The position numbers and the translations under genes are program-made. 64,000 nucleotides of DNA from Lachnospira rogosae. GTDB lineage: Bacteria > Bacillota > Clostridia > Lachnospirales > Lachnospiraceae. Of the stretch, positions 6,595 through 15,271 are shown one piece after another (the first letter of the stretch is position 1; every line of letters starts with the position of its first letter). The stretch is taken from assembly GCF_040096455.1 (NCBI RefSeq), contig NZ_JBBMER010000007.1, positions 1 to 64,000 on the forward strand, written 5' to 3'. The notes below the pieces were generated by a model, which did not search any database, had not been told where the DNA came from, and saw nothing but the letters and a program-made list of their open reading frames with translations.

Positions 6595-8913
6595 TTAGTG
6601 CATAAACTTCTCAAGGCCTCTTAAATTAAGCCCCTGCTGTTTAGATGACTTTCTGCCAGCATTATTTTTATTATTCCTGCTGCCATTATTCTTATTATTC
6701 TTCTTGTCGCCATTCTTGTCTGAATTGTTCTTATAGCTTCTATTGGCAGCTTCCTTTTCATCTAAAATCATAGATAATGATATTCTACCCTTGTTAGTAT
6801 CAACATCTATAACCCTGACATCTACAATATCTCCAACGCTCACGATATCAAGAGGGTGTTCAATTCTTCTTTCTGCGCTCATCTGTGAAATATGTACAAG
6901 TCCGTCCTGATGTACTCCGATATCGACAAATGCACCGAAATCTATAACATTTCTTACTGTACCTTTAAGTATCATACCCGGTGTAAGATCTTTCATATCA
7001 AGAACATCTTTTCTAAGTATTGGCTTTGGCATTTCATCTCTTGGATCTCTTCCCGGCTTTTCAAGCTCTTTAACGATATCCTCTAATGTCATAGTTCCTA
7101 TTCCAAGTTCATCTGCAAGCTTACTCATATCTTCAATTCTTGATTTAAGACCGATAAGTTCTCCTGAGCTTATCTGGTTAATATCATAGCCCATAACCTT
7201 TAAAAGCTTAGCAGCAGCTTCATAGCTTTCTGGGTGAACGCTTGTTGCATCAAAAGGATTATCACCGCCTGTTATTCTCATAAATCCTGCACACTGTTCA
7301 AATGCCTTAGGTCCTAACTTGGCAACCTTTAAAAGCTGCTTTCTGTTAGTGAATCTTCCGTTAGTTTCCCTGTAATCAATTATGTTCTTGGCAACTGACT
7401 TAGATATTCCAGAAATGTATTCAAGAAGTGAAGCTGAAGCTGTATTAAGATCTACACCAACCTTATTAACGCTGTCTTCAACTACTCCTCCAAGCGTCTC
7501 ACTTAACTTCTTCTGGTTCATATCGTGCTGATACTGTCCTACACCTATTGATTTAGGATCAATTTTAACAAGCTCTGCAAGTGGATCCTGCACTCTTCTT
7601 GCTATTGATACGGCACTTCTTTGGTTCACATCAAAATCAGGGAATTCTTCTGTAGCAAGCTTACTTGCCGAATATACAGATGCTCCTGCCTCATTAGTTA
7701 TAACATAATCTACGCCTGCAAGATTATATTCCTTTATCATATCTGAGATTATCTGTTCTGACTCTCTTGAAGCAGTACCATTTCCACAAGATATAAGTGT
7801 AACACCATATTTCTTAATAAGGTCTGCTACTATTTTCTTAGTCTCCTCAACCTTGTTAAATGGCTCTGTTGGATATACAACCTTAGTTGCAAGCACCTTT
7901 CCTGTGGCATCAACTATAGCAAGTTTACAGCCATTTCTAAAGCCCGGATCCCAGCCTAACACAACCCTGCCTGCTATTGGTGGCTGCAATAAAAGCTGCT
8001 CTAAGTTCTTTCCGAACACCTTGATAGCCCCGTCCTGTGCATTATCTGTCAATGTGCTTCTTATCTCTCTTTCTATTGCTGGTGCAATAAGTCTGTCGTA
8101 AGAGTCTTCTATACATGCTGTAAGATATGGTGTTGTAAATTCATTATCTGCTGTTATCTCCTGCTTGGCAAGATATCTTAATATTCTGTCCTTAGGTGCT
8201 TCGACCTTTACTGTTAAGAACTTCTCGCTCTCTCCTCTGTTGATAGCAAGTATTCTGTGTCCTGGAATAGAGGCTATAGCTTCATTGTAATCATAGTAAT
8301 TCTCATATACCGAGTCTGCATTTTCGTCCTTGGCAGTTACTACAAGCTTGCCCTCTTTAAATGTTATATCTCTTATATATGTCCTGTAATCAGCGACATC
8401 TGATATCTGCTCTGCAATTATATCAAGTGCTCCTGCAACAGCTTCATCTGCCGAATTTACTTCCTTACCTTCTTCATCAGATATATACTTAGCAGCTTCT
8501 GTTAATATATCTTTAACAGCATTCTGTTCTTTAATATAAGCTGCTAATGGCTCAAGACCTTTTTCCTTGGCAATAGTTGCTCTTGTTCTTCTCTTCTGCT
8601 TATATGGTCTATATAAATCCTCGACTAAAACCATAGTTTCAGCCTTTATAATCTGTTCCTTTAACTCCTCTGTGAGCTTTCCTTGCTCCTCTATACTTGC
8701 TATAACCTGCGTCTTTCTATCCTCAAGATTACGAAGATATTTAAGTCTGTCATCAAGAGCACGGAGCTGTTCATCGTTCAATGCACCCGTAACTTCCTTT
8801 CGGTATCTTGCAATAAATGGTATTGTGCAGCCCTCATCAATAAGCTTGACTGCTGCATCTACCTGTGATGTCTTAACTTCAAGTTCTTCCGCAATTTTCT
8901 TAATAATATCCAT
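6595..8913 (-). CDS. tex: Tex-family RNA-binding protein
   Basis: 772-residue Tex protein, a nucleic-acid-binding factor related to eukaryotic Spt6. Visible domains in order: N-terminal helical Tex region (1-190), YqgF/RuvX-like nuclease fold (VVLGWDPGFRNG near residue 320), helix-hairpin-helix segment (ISKSVAKNI, near 510), and an S1 domain (GMILKGTVRNVIDFGAFVDIG, near 650). The last 45 residues form an N/K-rich basic tail, likely disordered and RNA-binding, that is lineage-specific. The ATG at 8913 has GGAG upstream. The family is linked to transcription and virulence gene expression; its exact role is unsettled. Confidence 0.93.
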   Translation of the reverse strand: MDIIKKIAEELEVKTSQVDAAVKLIDEGCTIPFIARYRKEVTGALNDEQLRALDDRLKYLRNLEDRKTQVIASIEEQGKLTEELKEQIIKAETMVLVEDLYRPYKQKRRTRATIAKEKGLEPLAAYIKEQNAVKDILTEAAKYISDEEGKEVNSADEAVAGALDIIAEQISDVADYRTYIRDITFKEGKLVVTAKDENADSVYENYYDYNEAIASIPGHRILAINRGESEKFLTVKVEAPKDRILRYLAKQEITADNEFTTPYLTACIEDSYDRLIAPAIEREIRSTLTDNAQDGAIKVFGKNLEQLLLQPPIAGRVVLGWDPGFRNGCKLAIVDATGKVLATKVVYPTEPFNKVEETKKIVADLIKKYGVTLISCGNGTASRESEQIISDMIKEYNLAGVDYVITNEAGASVYSASKLATEEFPDFDVNQRSAVSIARRVQDPLAELVKIDPKSIGVGQYQHDMNQKKLSETLGGVVEDSVNKVGVDLNTASASLLEYISGISKSVAKNIIDYRETNGRFTNRKQLLKVAKLGPKAFEQCAGFMRITGGDNPFDATSVHPESYEAAAKLLKVMGYDINQISSGELIGLKSRIEDMSKLADELGIGTMTLEDIVKELEKPGRDPRDEMPKPILRKDVLDMKDLTPGMILKGTVRNVIDFGAFVDIGVHQDGLVHISQMSAERRIEHPLDIVSVGDIVDVRVIDVDTNKGRISLSMILDEKEAANRSYKNNSDKNGDKKNNKNNGSRNNKNNAGRKSSKQQGLNLRGLEKFMH

Positions 8914-9021
8914 TATTAAACTCCATTCAACTATATATTTATAATAATTATCTAACGATTAATTATACCAATTGAGCAATCTATTATCAAGCCACATTAA
9001 ATTGTAAGCCTTAAATGAAAA

Positions 9022-9117
9022 AGCACCATATAAGCAATATCTTATTATACCGTGTATACAGTATGATTTAAGATACAGCTTATATAGTGCTGTTTTATGC
9101 CGTTTGAGGCATTTTTT
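9022..9117 (-). terminator. Long inverted repeat plus short hairpin, probable terminator
   Basis: A 23-bp imperfect inverted repeat (9022-9044 with 9069-9091, three mismatches) is followed on the minus strand by TTTTTC, so it can end transcription of the upstream membrane-protein gene. Next to it, ATGCC-gtttga-GGCAT followed by TTTTTT (9097-9117) is a terminator-like hairpin reading the other way. Confidence 0.6.
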
Positions 9118-9182
9118 ATTGTGAATATATCATCCCTTAATAAATATTTATCATTCCACCAATATTGGTTGTGAGCCTGTAT

Positions 9183-9656
9183 TTACTTTATGTTCTTTTT
9201 TAACTGCTCAAGCTCATCATCAATATTCTTTACGCTTGATGAAACATCATCAGCTTTCTTATTTCCGCCTTTTCTGCCTTTGTCATCTGAGAAATTGCCA
9301 GCAAAAAGCACTTTTCCAACAAGTCCGGCACCGCCGAATATAAGAACAAGTATAAGTATCCAGTCATAAAGTGTCATTGCACTTAAATGTATATTAGTTG
9401 TCATAACAACCGATGCAATTATTATAATCACCGCTAATACTGTAAATACCTTTGAGGCGAAATTCGCACCGCTGACAAACATCCATACTATGCCTATTAT
9501 CAATGGCACAACTATTAAACCGGAAGAAAATCTTCCTCCACCGAATGAGAAAAAGCCTGAAAATACAATTACCTTCTGAGAGAATATATACAAACCTACA
9601 ACAAGCATTATTATGCCTGCAACAAACTGCATTAATTCATTCTTTGCTTCCTTCAT
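9183..9656 (-). CDS. Small polytopic membrane protein of unknown function
   Basis: 157 residues with four predicted membrane segments (about 8-25, 45-63, 68-87, 95-115), a glycine-rich FSFGGGRFSSG loop after the first, and a charged cytoplasmic tail that ends in a short coiled-coil-like stretch (IDDELEQLKKNIK). The ATG at 9656 has AAGGGGG upstream. It lies 30 nt downstream of lysC and precedes a terminator, so it is probably the last gene of the hom-lysC transcript. I do not recognise the family. Confidence 0.7.
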   Translation of the reverse strand: MKEAKNELMQFVAGIIMLVVGLYIFSQKVIVFSGFFSFGGGRFSSGLIVVPLIIGIVWMFVSGANFASKVFTVLAVIIIIASVVMTTNIHLSAMTLYDWILILVLIFGGAGLVGKVLFAGNFSDDKGRKGGNKKADDVSSSVKNIDDELEQLKKNIK

Positions 9657-9686
9657 ATGTAAAACCCCCTTATATTATGTTTTTTA

Positions 9687-11006
9687 TTATTTGTTATTAG
9701 GAACAAATACATCATAAATAGTCTTAATAGCATCTTCAAAGTATCTGTTTCTTACACCAATAATAATATTAAGTTCACTAGAACCCTGATCAATCATCTT
9801 AATGTTAATCTTTGCCTTTGCAAGAGCTGAGAATATATTAGCCGCAAGACCTGAGTTATTTCTCATACCACGTCCAACAACAGCAATAAGCGAAAGATCT
9901 GATTCAAGTTCAATGCTATCTGGATTAACTGCTCTGTGTAGCTGTGCAAGAACCTTCTGTTCCTTCTCAACAAATTCATCCTGATGTACAAATACAGTCA
10001 TTGTATCAATTCCTGATGGCATATGCTCAAATGATATTCCATTGTCCTCGAACACCTGAAGCACCTTACGTCCAAATCCTATCTCCGAGTTCATCATATC
10101 CTTATCAATTGTGATTGATACAAAACCTTTCTTACCTGCAATACCTGTAATTATGCAGTCTGGCTTGTTACAAGTTGTCTCAACAATCATTGTACCCTTA
10201 TCCTGTGGTGCATTAGTATTACGGATATTGATTGGAATTCCTTCCTTTCTTACCGGGAATATTGCTGATTCGTGAAGAACTGTAGCACCCATATAAGAAA
10301 GTTCTCTTAATTCCTTGTATGTAATAACTTCAATTGATCTTGGATTGTCCACTATTCTTGGGTCTGCTGCAAGAAATCCTGATACATCTGTCCAGTTCTC
10401 GTATACATCAGCCTTTATTGCCCTTGCAACAATAGAACCTGTAACATCTGAACCACCTCTTGAGAATGTCTTAACTTCTCCGTTAGGCATAGCACCATAG
10501 AAGCCTGGAATTACAGCTTTCTCAACATTAGCCAATCTGTCAGCCATAACTTTGTTAGTCTTCTCACCATCAAATTCTCCTTCTGGGTCAAAGCAGATAA
10601 CACTTGCTGCATCTATAAACTCATAACCAAGATAATTAGCCATTATTATACCATTGAGGTATTCGCCTCTTGAAGCCGCATAGTCCTTGCCCGCCTTACT
10701 TTCAAAGTTCTTCTTGATTGTTTCAAACTGTTCCTTTAATGAAAGTTTTAAGCCAAGTCCTTTAATAATCTCATTGTATCTTTCTTCAATAGCCTTTAAC
10801 TGCTTATCAAAATTCTTTCCAGCTTCTGCCTCTGCATAACACTTATAGAGCATATCTGTTACTTTGGTGTCCTCTGAAAATCTCTTTCCTGGTGCAGATG
10901 GAACTACATATCTTCTGCTTTCCTCAGCTCTTATTATGTTACCAACCTTCTTAAACTGATCTGCACTTGCAAGTGAACTTCCACCGAATTTAACTACTTT
11001 AACCAT
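9687..11006 (-). CDS. lysC: Aspartate kinase
   Basis: Phosphorylates aspartate, the first step toward lysine, threonine and methionine. The catalytic amino-acid kinase domain starts with KFGGSS (residues 6-11) and includes FSRGGSDVTG near residue 185. The C-terminal third carries two ACT subdomains for feedback control (TVFVHQDEF and LSLIAVVGRGM regions). 439 residues fit a single-chain monofunctional kinase. It lies downstream of hom in the same direction across a 157-bp spacer that contains a tandem repeat. No lysine riboswitch is visible upstream. Confidence 0.93.
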   Translation of the reverse strand: MVKVVKFGGSSLASADQFKKVGNIIRAEESRRYVVPSAPGKRFSEDTKVTDMLYKCYAEAEAGKNFDKQLKAIEERYNEIIKGLGLKLSLKEQFETIKKNFESKAGKDYAASRGEYLNGIIMANYLGYEFIDAASVICFDPEGEFDGEKTNKVMADRLANVEKAVIPGFYGAMPNGEVKTFSRGGSDVTGSIVARAIKADVYENWTDVSGFLAADPRIVDNPRSIEVITYKELRELSYMGATVLHESAIFPVRKEGIPINIRNTNAPQDKGTMIVETTCNKPDCIITGIAGKKGFVSITIDKDMMNSEIGFGRKVLQVFEDNGISFEHMPSGIDTMTVFVHQDEFVEKEQKVLAQLHRAVNPDSIELESDLSLIAVVGRGMRNNSGLAANIFSALAKAKINIKMIDQGSSELNIIIGVRNRYFEDAIKTIYDVFVPNNK

Positions 11007-11064
11007 TACTAATTCTCCCTTATAATTATATCTTAATTGTTTAGTATTTATACTCTAAATATCT

Positions 11065-11131
11065 CAGCATTCTTATATATTCAGCACTCTCATACTTTTA
11101 GCACTCTTATATATTCAGCTCTTTCATATAT
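11065..11131. repeat. Degenerate ~17-bp tandem array (four units)
   Basis: Units at 11065-11081, 11082-11099, 11100-11115 and 11116-11131 share the pattern CAGCNCTCTTATATATT. They lie in the spacer between the hom stop and the lysC start. No reading frame is present. Confidence 0.55.
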
Positions 11132-11163
11132 CTATCATCCGACTATATTAACACCCATTGATA

Positions 11164-12387
11164 TCACTGAAGCTTTGTATCGTCTATTCTTATTCTTGAA
11201 ATCATATCTACATTAGATGCTGCTTTATCAAATGCTTCTTCTGTCATCCTGTCGGTTATAAAGCCGAATTCATTATCAAGACCATCAACTGTGATAATCT
11301 CTACATCACCGAACTGTTCTTTAACCATAGCTGTATCAGAAGCATTACCTTTAACTCTTACAAAGAAGCTTCTGACTTCATCTCTGGTAGGTGCAAGTTC
11401 GAGCTTTTCATCATCCCAGATTACACAGACATTAGTTCCCTTATGTTTAACACAATCTATTATATCTCCAACTACAGCACTTGCTGTTGGAAGCTTTCCT
11501 GCACCAGCACCAAAGAACATAACATCGCCTACCATATTACCATTAACATATATTCCGTTAAGAACTCCATTTACATTGTAGAGCGGATGTGTTGTATCAA
11601 TAAGGAATGGTGCTGTAATAGCATATACCTTTCCGTCTTTTCTGTAACTTGTTGCCAAAAGCTTTATAACGCTATTAAGTTTTCTGGCATATGCAAAATC
11701 TTCATTGGAAATCTTAGTAATTCCCTCTGTTGTTATCTCCTCAAAATTAACCGTCCTGCCATCTGCTAAAGAAGTAAGAATAGCTATCTTTCTACAGGCA
11801 TCATATCCTTCAACGTCTGCCTCCGGATTTCTTTCAGCATAACCTAATGCCTGTGCTTCCTTTAACACTTCTTCATAGGAACTTCCATCATTACTCATCT
11901 TTGTAAGAATGTAATTAGTTGTTCCATTCATAATACCTGTAATCTTAGTTATCTCATCTGCTGTAAGTGCCTGATTAAGTGGTCTGATAATAGGAATTCC
12001 ACCGCCTACTGATGCCTCGAACATAAAGTTAAGGCTGCGTTCCTTAGCCATAGCAAGAAGCTCTGCTCCGTGTGCCGCAACAAGCGCCTTGTTAGATGTA
12101 CAGACACTCTTCCCAGCTTCAAGTGCTCTCTTAACAAATGTAAATGCCGGTTCAACACCACCCATAACTTCTACTACTACATCTATCTCATCATCATTAA
12201 TAACAAGGTCTATATCGTGTACAATCTTTTCCTGAATTGGATCACCAGGGAAATCTCTTAAATCTAATACACTCTTTACCTCAATAGGCTGGCCTGCCTT
12301 TTTTGATATTGACTCTGCGTTCGCATCAAGTATCTCTACAACACCTGATCCAACAGTACCATAACCTAAAACTGCTATCTTTGCCAT
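11164..12387 (-). CDS. hom: Homoserine dehydrogenase
   Basis: Reduces aspartate semialdehyde to homoserine on the way to threonine and methionine. The N-terminal Rossmann fold opens with GYGTVGSG (residues 8-15). The central catalytic domain contains IMNGTTNYILT and the ADVEGYDACRKIAIL segment. A C-terminal ACT-type domain follows (FFVRVKGNA onward). I start at the ATG at 12387 (407 aa) because GGAGG lies 5 nt upstream; the frame extends 12 bases further without a site. It follows the ACT regulator gene and precedes lysC. Confidence 0.94.
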   Translation of the reverse strand: MAKIAVLGYGTVGSGVVEILDANAESISKKAGQPIEVKSVLDLRDFPGDPIQEKIVHDIDLVINDDEIDVVVEVMGGVEPAFTFVKRALEAGKSVCTSNKALVAAHGAELLAMAKERSLNFMFEASVGGGIPIIRPLNQALTADEITKITGIMNGTTNYILTKMSNDGSSYEEVLKEAQALGYAERNPEADVEGYDACRKIAILTSLADGRTVNFEEITTEGITKISNEDFAYARKLNSVIKLLATSYRKDGKVYAITAPFLIDTTHPLYNVNGVLNGIYVNGNMVGDVMFFGAGAGKLPTASAVVGDIIDCVKHKGTNVCVIWDDEKLELAPTRDEVRSFFVRVKGNASDTAMVKEQFGDVEIITVDGLDNEFGFITDRMTEEAFDKAASNVDMISRIRIDDTKLQ

Positions 12388-12475
12388 ACTATCCTCCATT
12401 TAATCTTATTGTTCTTCATTATGCAGGTTCAAGAAACTAATATGTTCACTAATATATCAGTTCCCCACCAATATA

Positions 12476-12925
12476 TTAAAGTGACGCATCACTGCTTAAT
12501 ATCTTTAAATATCTTACTCCGTTAAGCTGTTCAATCTCTTCTATCATCATAGAAGCATCACCTGTCGTTGGAAGTATCTCAACACTAAGCGTAAGAGAAG
12601 CAATGCCATTAACAGGAATCGTCTGGTGAATTGTAAGTATATTTGCCTTAAATTCTGCAACTTTCTTAAGCACAACTGATAAAAGCCCCGGTTCATCTTC
12701 CATTGATAATACAAATGTTATTGTCTTACCTTTAGAATTGTCCCTGAATGGAAATATATCATCTTTATACTTATAATAAGAGCTTCTGCTTATTCCCACT
12801 TTTTCTGTCGCATCTGCTATGGAGATATTCTGATTTTCTATAAGTCTGTTAGCTTCTGCTACCTTCAACAGTACCTCTGGAAGAGCTTTCTGCTTAACAA
12901 CATAATACTTAATATTCTCTTTCAT
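12476..12925 (-). CDS. pheB: ACT domain-containing protein (PheB / UPF0735 family)
   Basis: 149 residues. The N-terminal half contains a helix-turn-helix-like segment (SIADATEKVGISRSSYYKYK), and the C-terminal half is an ACT domain (ITFVLSMEDEPGLLSVVLKK). Members of this family commonly sit beside hom or pheA in Firmicutes and are thought to sense an amino acid, but their target is unknown. Here it is directly upstream of hom (88-nt gap) and its ATG follows AAGGAG. A DNA-binding role is an inference from the HTH-like segment. Confidence 0.88.
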   Translation of the reverse strand: MKENIKYYVVKQKALPEVLLKVAEANRLIENQNISIADATEKVGISRSSYYKYKDDIFPFRDNSKGKTITFVLSMEDEPGLLSVVLKKVAEFKANILTIHQTIPVNGIASLTLSVEILPTTGDASMMIEEIEQLNGVRYLKILSSDASL

Positions 12926-13043
12926 ACTTCTCCTTATATATATAGTCCTGCTGCAGCAAATTGTTCATCTCAGAAAGACAATTGTGCTACGCACAAAGAA
13001 TGGTATCATAAATTACACTTAATTGCAAGAGATTTTCTATTAC
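12926..13043. other. Spacer upstream of pheB with a palindromic repeat
   Basis: Contains TTGTGCTACGCACAA (12982-12996), a perfect short palindrome around a GTGCTACGCAC core that recurs elsewhere in the window. No reading frame seen. Confidence 0.4.
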
Positions 13044-13068
13044 AAAAAAGAATGTGCTTTGCACATTC
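13044..13068 (-). terminator. Intrinsic terminator hairpin
   Basis: On the minus strand GAATGTGC-aaa-GCACATTC forms a perfect 8-bp stem followed by TTTTTT. It stands between the orphan riboswitch and pheB, so it insulates pheB from upstream transcription. The core also resembles the dispersed GTGCTACGCAC repeat. Confidence 0.7.
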
Positions 13069-13141
13069 CCGCGCCGAGCGTGGTCGCTTGCGCCAAATTG
13101 CATCTTCACGCGAGTGTGCATCACCAGCACATAGTGCCTTT

Positions 13142-13180
13142 ATTGTAACAGGAAATTCTATAAGAATTTCCTGTTACAAT
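13142..13180. repeat. Perfect 18-bp inverted repeat
   Basis: ATTGTAACAGGAAATTCT (13142-13159) is mirrored exactly at 13163-13180 with a 3-nt loop. There is no U-tract on either side. It could be a protein-binding palindrome, a transposon scar or a transcript 3' end. Confidence 0.75.
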
Positions 13181-13221
13181 AAAAATAACCCTCGCACAAC
13201 GGGAGAGGAATGCGAGGGTTA
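13181..13221 (-). terminator. Intrinsic terminator hairpin
   Basis: On the minus strand AACCCTCGCA pairs perfectly with TGCGAGGGTT (13187-13196 with 13211-13220), followed by ATTTTTATT. It is the second of three minus-strand terminators downstream of the c-di-GMP aptamer. Confidence 0.75.
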
Positions 13222-13266
13222 GTATATAAAAATAATGCTTATGCATCATCTTTACCAGATATTAAA

Positions 13267-13300
13267 CGCAAAACAAAAAGCACCCGTTACCGGATGCTTT
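13267..13300 (-). terminator. Intrinsic terminator of the c-di-GMP riboswitch transcript
   Basis: On the minus strand AAAGCATCCG-gtaa-CGGGTGCTTT followed by TTGTTTTG. It lies about 130 nt after the aptamer with no open reading frame in between, so the transcript from the promoter at 13563-13591 would be about 290 nt. Confidence 0.75.
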
Positions 13301-13432
13301 AAATGTATACTTCATAATATATCAAACAGACCTTACTAACATCAGCCACGCTAATAATATTACAGGCAAATGTTAATTAAACCATTATAATAACTCAATG
13401 AATAAACAGTGCAACCGGCTGTCTTTCCTTAA

Positions 13433-13556
13433 CATAAGCAATATTAATATTCCTGCTGGTGTTACCAGGCTGCCATATAAATACTGCTATAAAGGTGAGG
13501 ACCCTTTGGCTTTGCGTCACAGCTTTTCAACTGCTTTGCTAAAATATTAACTTATG
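13433..13556 (-). ncRNA. Cyclic di-GMP-I (GEMM) riboswitch, orphan
   Basis: On the minus strand the conserved core reads AGCAAAGCAG-ttgaaaa-GCTG, then GTGACGCAAAGCC (around 13540-13508), and later TATGGCAGCCTGGTAAC (around 13477-13461). These are the hallmark blocks of the GEMM-I aptamer: the first hairpin with a GAAA-type loop, the invariant GACGCAAAGCC joint that binds c-di-GMP, and the second hairpin. P1 can form from CATAAG/AATATT and their complements at the two ends. A promoter lies directly upstream and a terminator downstream. No gene follows within the transcript. Confidence 0.85.
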
Positions 13557-13562
13557 AAGTAG

Positions 13563-13591
13563 ACTATATACATTTTACTTTTAATTGTAAA
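13563..13591 (-). promoter_or_regulatory. Promoter of the c-di-GMP riboswitch RNA
   Basis: On the minus strand: TTTACA (13586-13591), 17-bp spacer, TATAGT (13563-13568). Transcription would start a few bases before P1 of the aptamer. The promoter lies just after the malQ stop. Confidence 0.7.
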
Positions 13592-13609
13592 TAGTACCTT
13601 AGTACCACA

Positions 13610-15229
13610 TCAGTTTCTTTCTCTGTCGAATACACTTGCCAGATATCTCATTGCATTAAGATGATCCCAGTTAAGCTGCCCTTTCTGCATACGCCATTTC
13701 CAGTTATTACCAAAGCTTGATGGGAAGTTCATTCTTGCTGAATTATCAAGCTTTAATATATCTTGAACAGCAAATATTGTAAGCACAGCAACACTTGAAT
13801 ATGCAGCTCTGAACACCATATCTACCATTCTGTACTTATCCCTTGTATCAAGATAATCAAATGCATAACCTAACTCGCCATCATTTCTGTCATTAAAAAA
13901 TCCAAGAAGTGTTTCATTGTCGTGTGTTCCACCGTAGCATACACAATTATTAGTGTAATTATATGGAAGATGTGGATTCTTTCTGTCGCCACCAAATGCG
14001 AATTCAAGCACCTTCATTCCCGGATAATTATTATCCTTTAATATCTGGTCAACCTCCGGCATACATACTCCAAGATCCTCTGCTATTATCTTCTTATCGC
14101 CGATTGATTCATTAATAGCATCAAGAAGCTTCTGCCCTGGTCCCTGCTCATATGAGCCCTGTCTTGCATCAGGCATTTCATATGGAATAGTATAATATTT
14201 AATAATACCAAGAAAATGGTCTATTCTTATAATATCATACAGGCGTGCAGAATTAGCCATTCTCATTCTCCACCATCCAAAATCACTGTTCTCCATCTTA
14301 GCCCAGTCATATAATGGATTGCCCCACTTCTGACCCATATCTGAAAATGCATCTGGTGGAACTCCTGCTACCTTTACCGGTGTGAGATTCTCATCAAGTT
14401 GGAATTCTGCCTGATTGGCCCATACATCAACACTGTCGTAGCCCATATATATAGGTATATCGCCAATTATCTCAATTCCGTTAGAATTAGCATATGCCTT
14501 TAACTTACCCCACTGTGTATAGAACTCATACTGGATAAAATTCCAAAATCCTATATCATCAGAAAGTTCGTCCTCATATCTTTGCATAGCCTCTGGTTCT
14601 CTGAACTTAATATCCCTGTCCCATTCTCCCCATGCTTTCTGGTTAAAATACTCTTTCAAAGACATAAACATTGCGTAATCCTTAAGCCAATATGCATTAT
14701 CCTTAACAAAATTATCAAAACGCTTGTAAAGTGGAAGTCCCTTATCAAGGGTAAGCTTTGCTGAAACACATTTTCCCTTAAAACGCTCATATGCTTTTCT
14801 AAGTACATTAAATCTTTCATTATACATTTTCTCATAACTTACATATCGGTCATCACCAAGATAGCCGTCATGGTTGACTGGATATCGGTTATTGACCGCA
14901 TCATCTTCTGACACCTCAACCGGTATTATTCCATCTCCCCAGTCAACTGCTATAACCTCTGATTTAAGAAGAAGTCCTTCTTCTATCAGCATATCCAGAT
15001 CGACAAAATAAGGATTACCCGCAAACGCCGAATATGGCTGATAAGGACTGTCACCGTATGTTGTTGGTCCTACCGGAAGTACCTGCCAGTATTTATGATT
15101 GCTGTCCCTTACAAAATCCACAAACTCATAGGCATCTTTTCCTAATGTTCCTATTCCATAAGGTGATGGAAGCGAACTGATTGCCATAAGAATACCTGCA
15201 TTTCTTTTAAATACATTGCTATTACCCAT
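13610..15229 (-). CDS. malQ: 4-alpha-glucanotransferase (amylomaltase)
   Basis: GH77 enzyme that disproportionates maltodextrins and releases glucose in maltose/starch or glycogen use. 539 residues from the ATG at 15229, with AAGGAG five bases upstream; the frame can also open at a GTG six bases earlier. Clear GH77 motifs: SSLPSPYGIGTLG near the N-terminus, IGDIPIYMGYDSVD near residue 255 (aspartate nucleophile region), RIDHFLG near 340, and IAEDLG near 390. No mal neighbours are present. CheW follows upstream with a 42-nt gap. Confidence 0.95.
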   Translation of the reverse strand: MGNSNVFKRNAGILMAISSLPSPYGIGTLGKDAYEFVDFVRDSNHKYWQVLPVGPTTYGDSPYQPYSAFAGNPYFVDLDMLIEEGLLLKSEVIAVDWGDGIIPVEVSEDDAVNNRYPVNHDGYLGDDRYVSYEKMYNERFNVLRKAYERFKGKCVSAKLTLDKGLPLYKRFDNFVKDNAYWLKDYAMFMSLKEYFNQKAWGEWDRDIKFREPEAMQRYEDELSDDIGFWNFIQYEFYTQWGKLKAYANSNGIEIIGDIPIYMGYDSVDVWANQAEFQLDENLTPVKVAGVPPDAFSDMGQKWGNPLYDWAKMENSDFGWWRMRMANSARLYDIIRIDHFLGIIKYYTIPYEMPDARQGSYEQGPGQKLLDAINESIGDKKIIAEDLGVCMPEVDQILKDNNYPGMKVLEFAFGGDRKNPHLPYNYTNNCVCYGGTHDNETLLGFFNDRNDGELGYAFDYLDTRDKYRMVDMVFRAAYSSVAVLTIFAVQDILKLDNSARMNFPSSFGNNWKWRMQKGQLNWDHLNAMRYLASVFDRERN

Positions 15230-15271
15230 ATACACTCCTTCTCGCTATACACTTAATTAACAGTTACTGTA

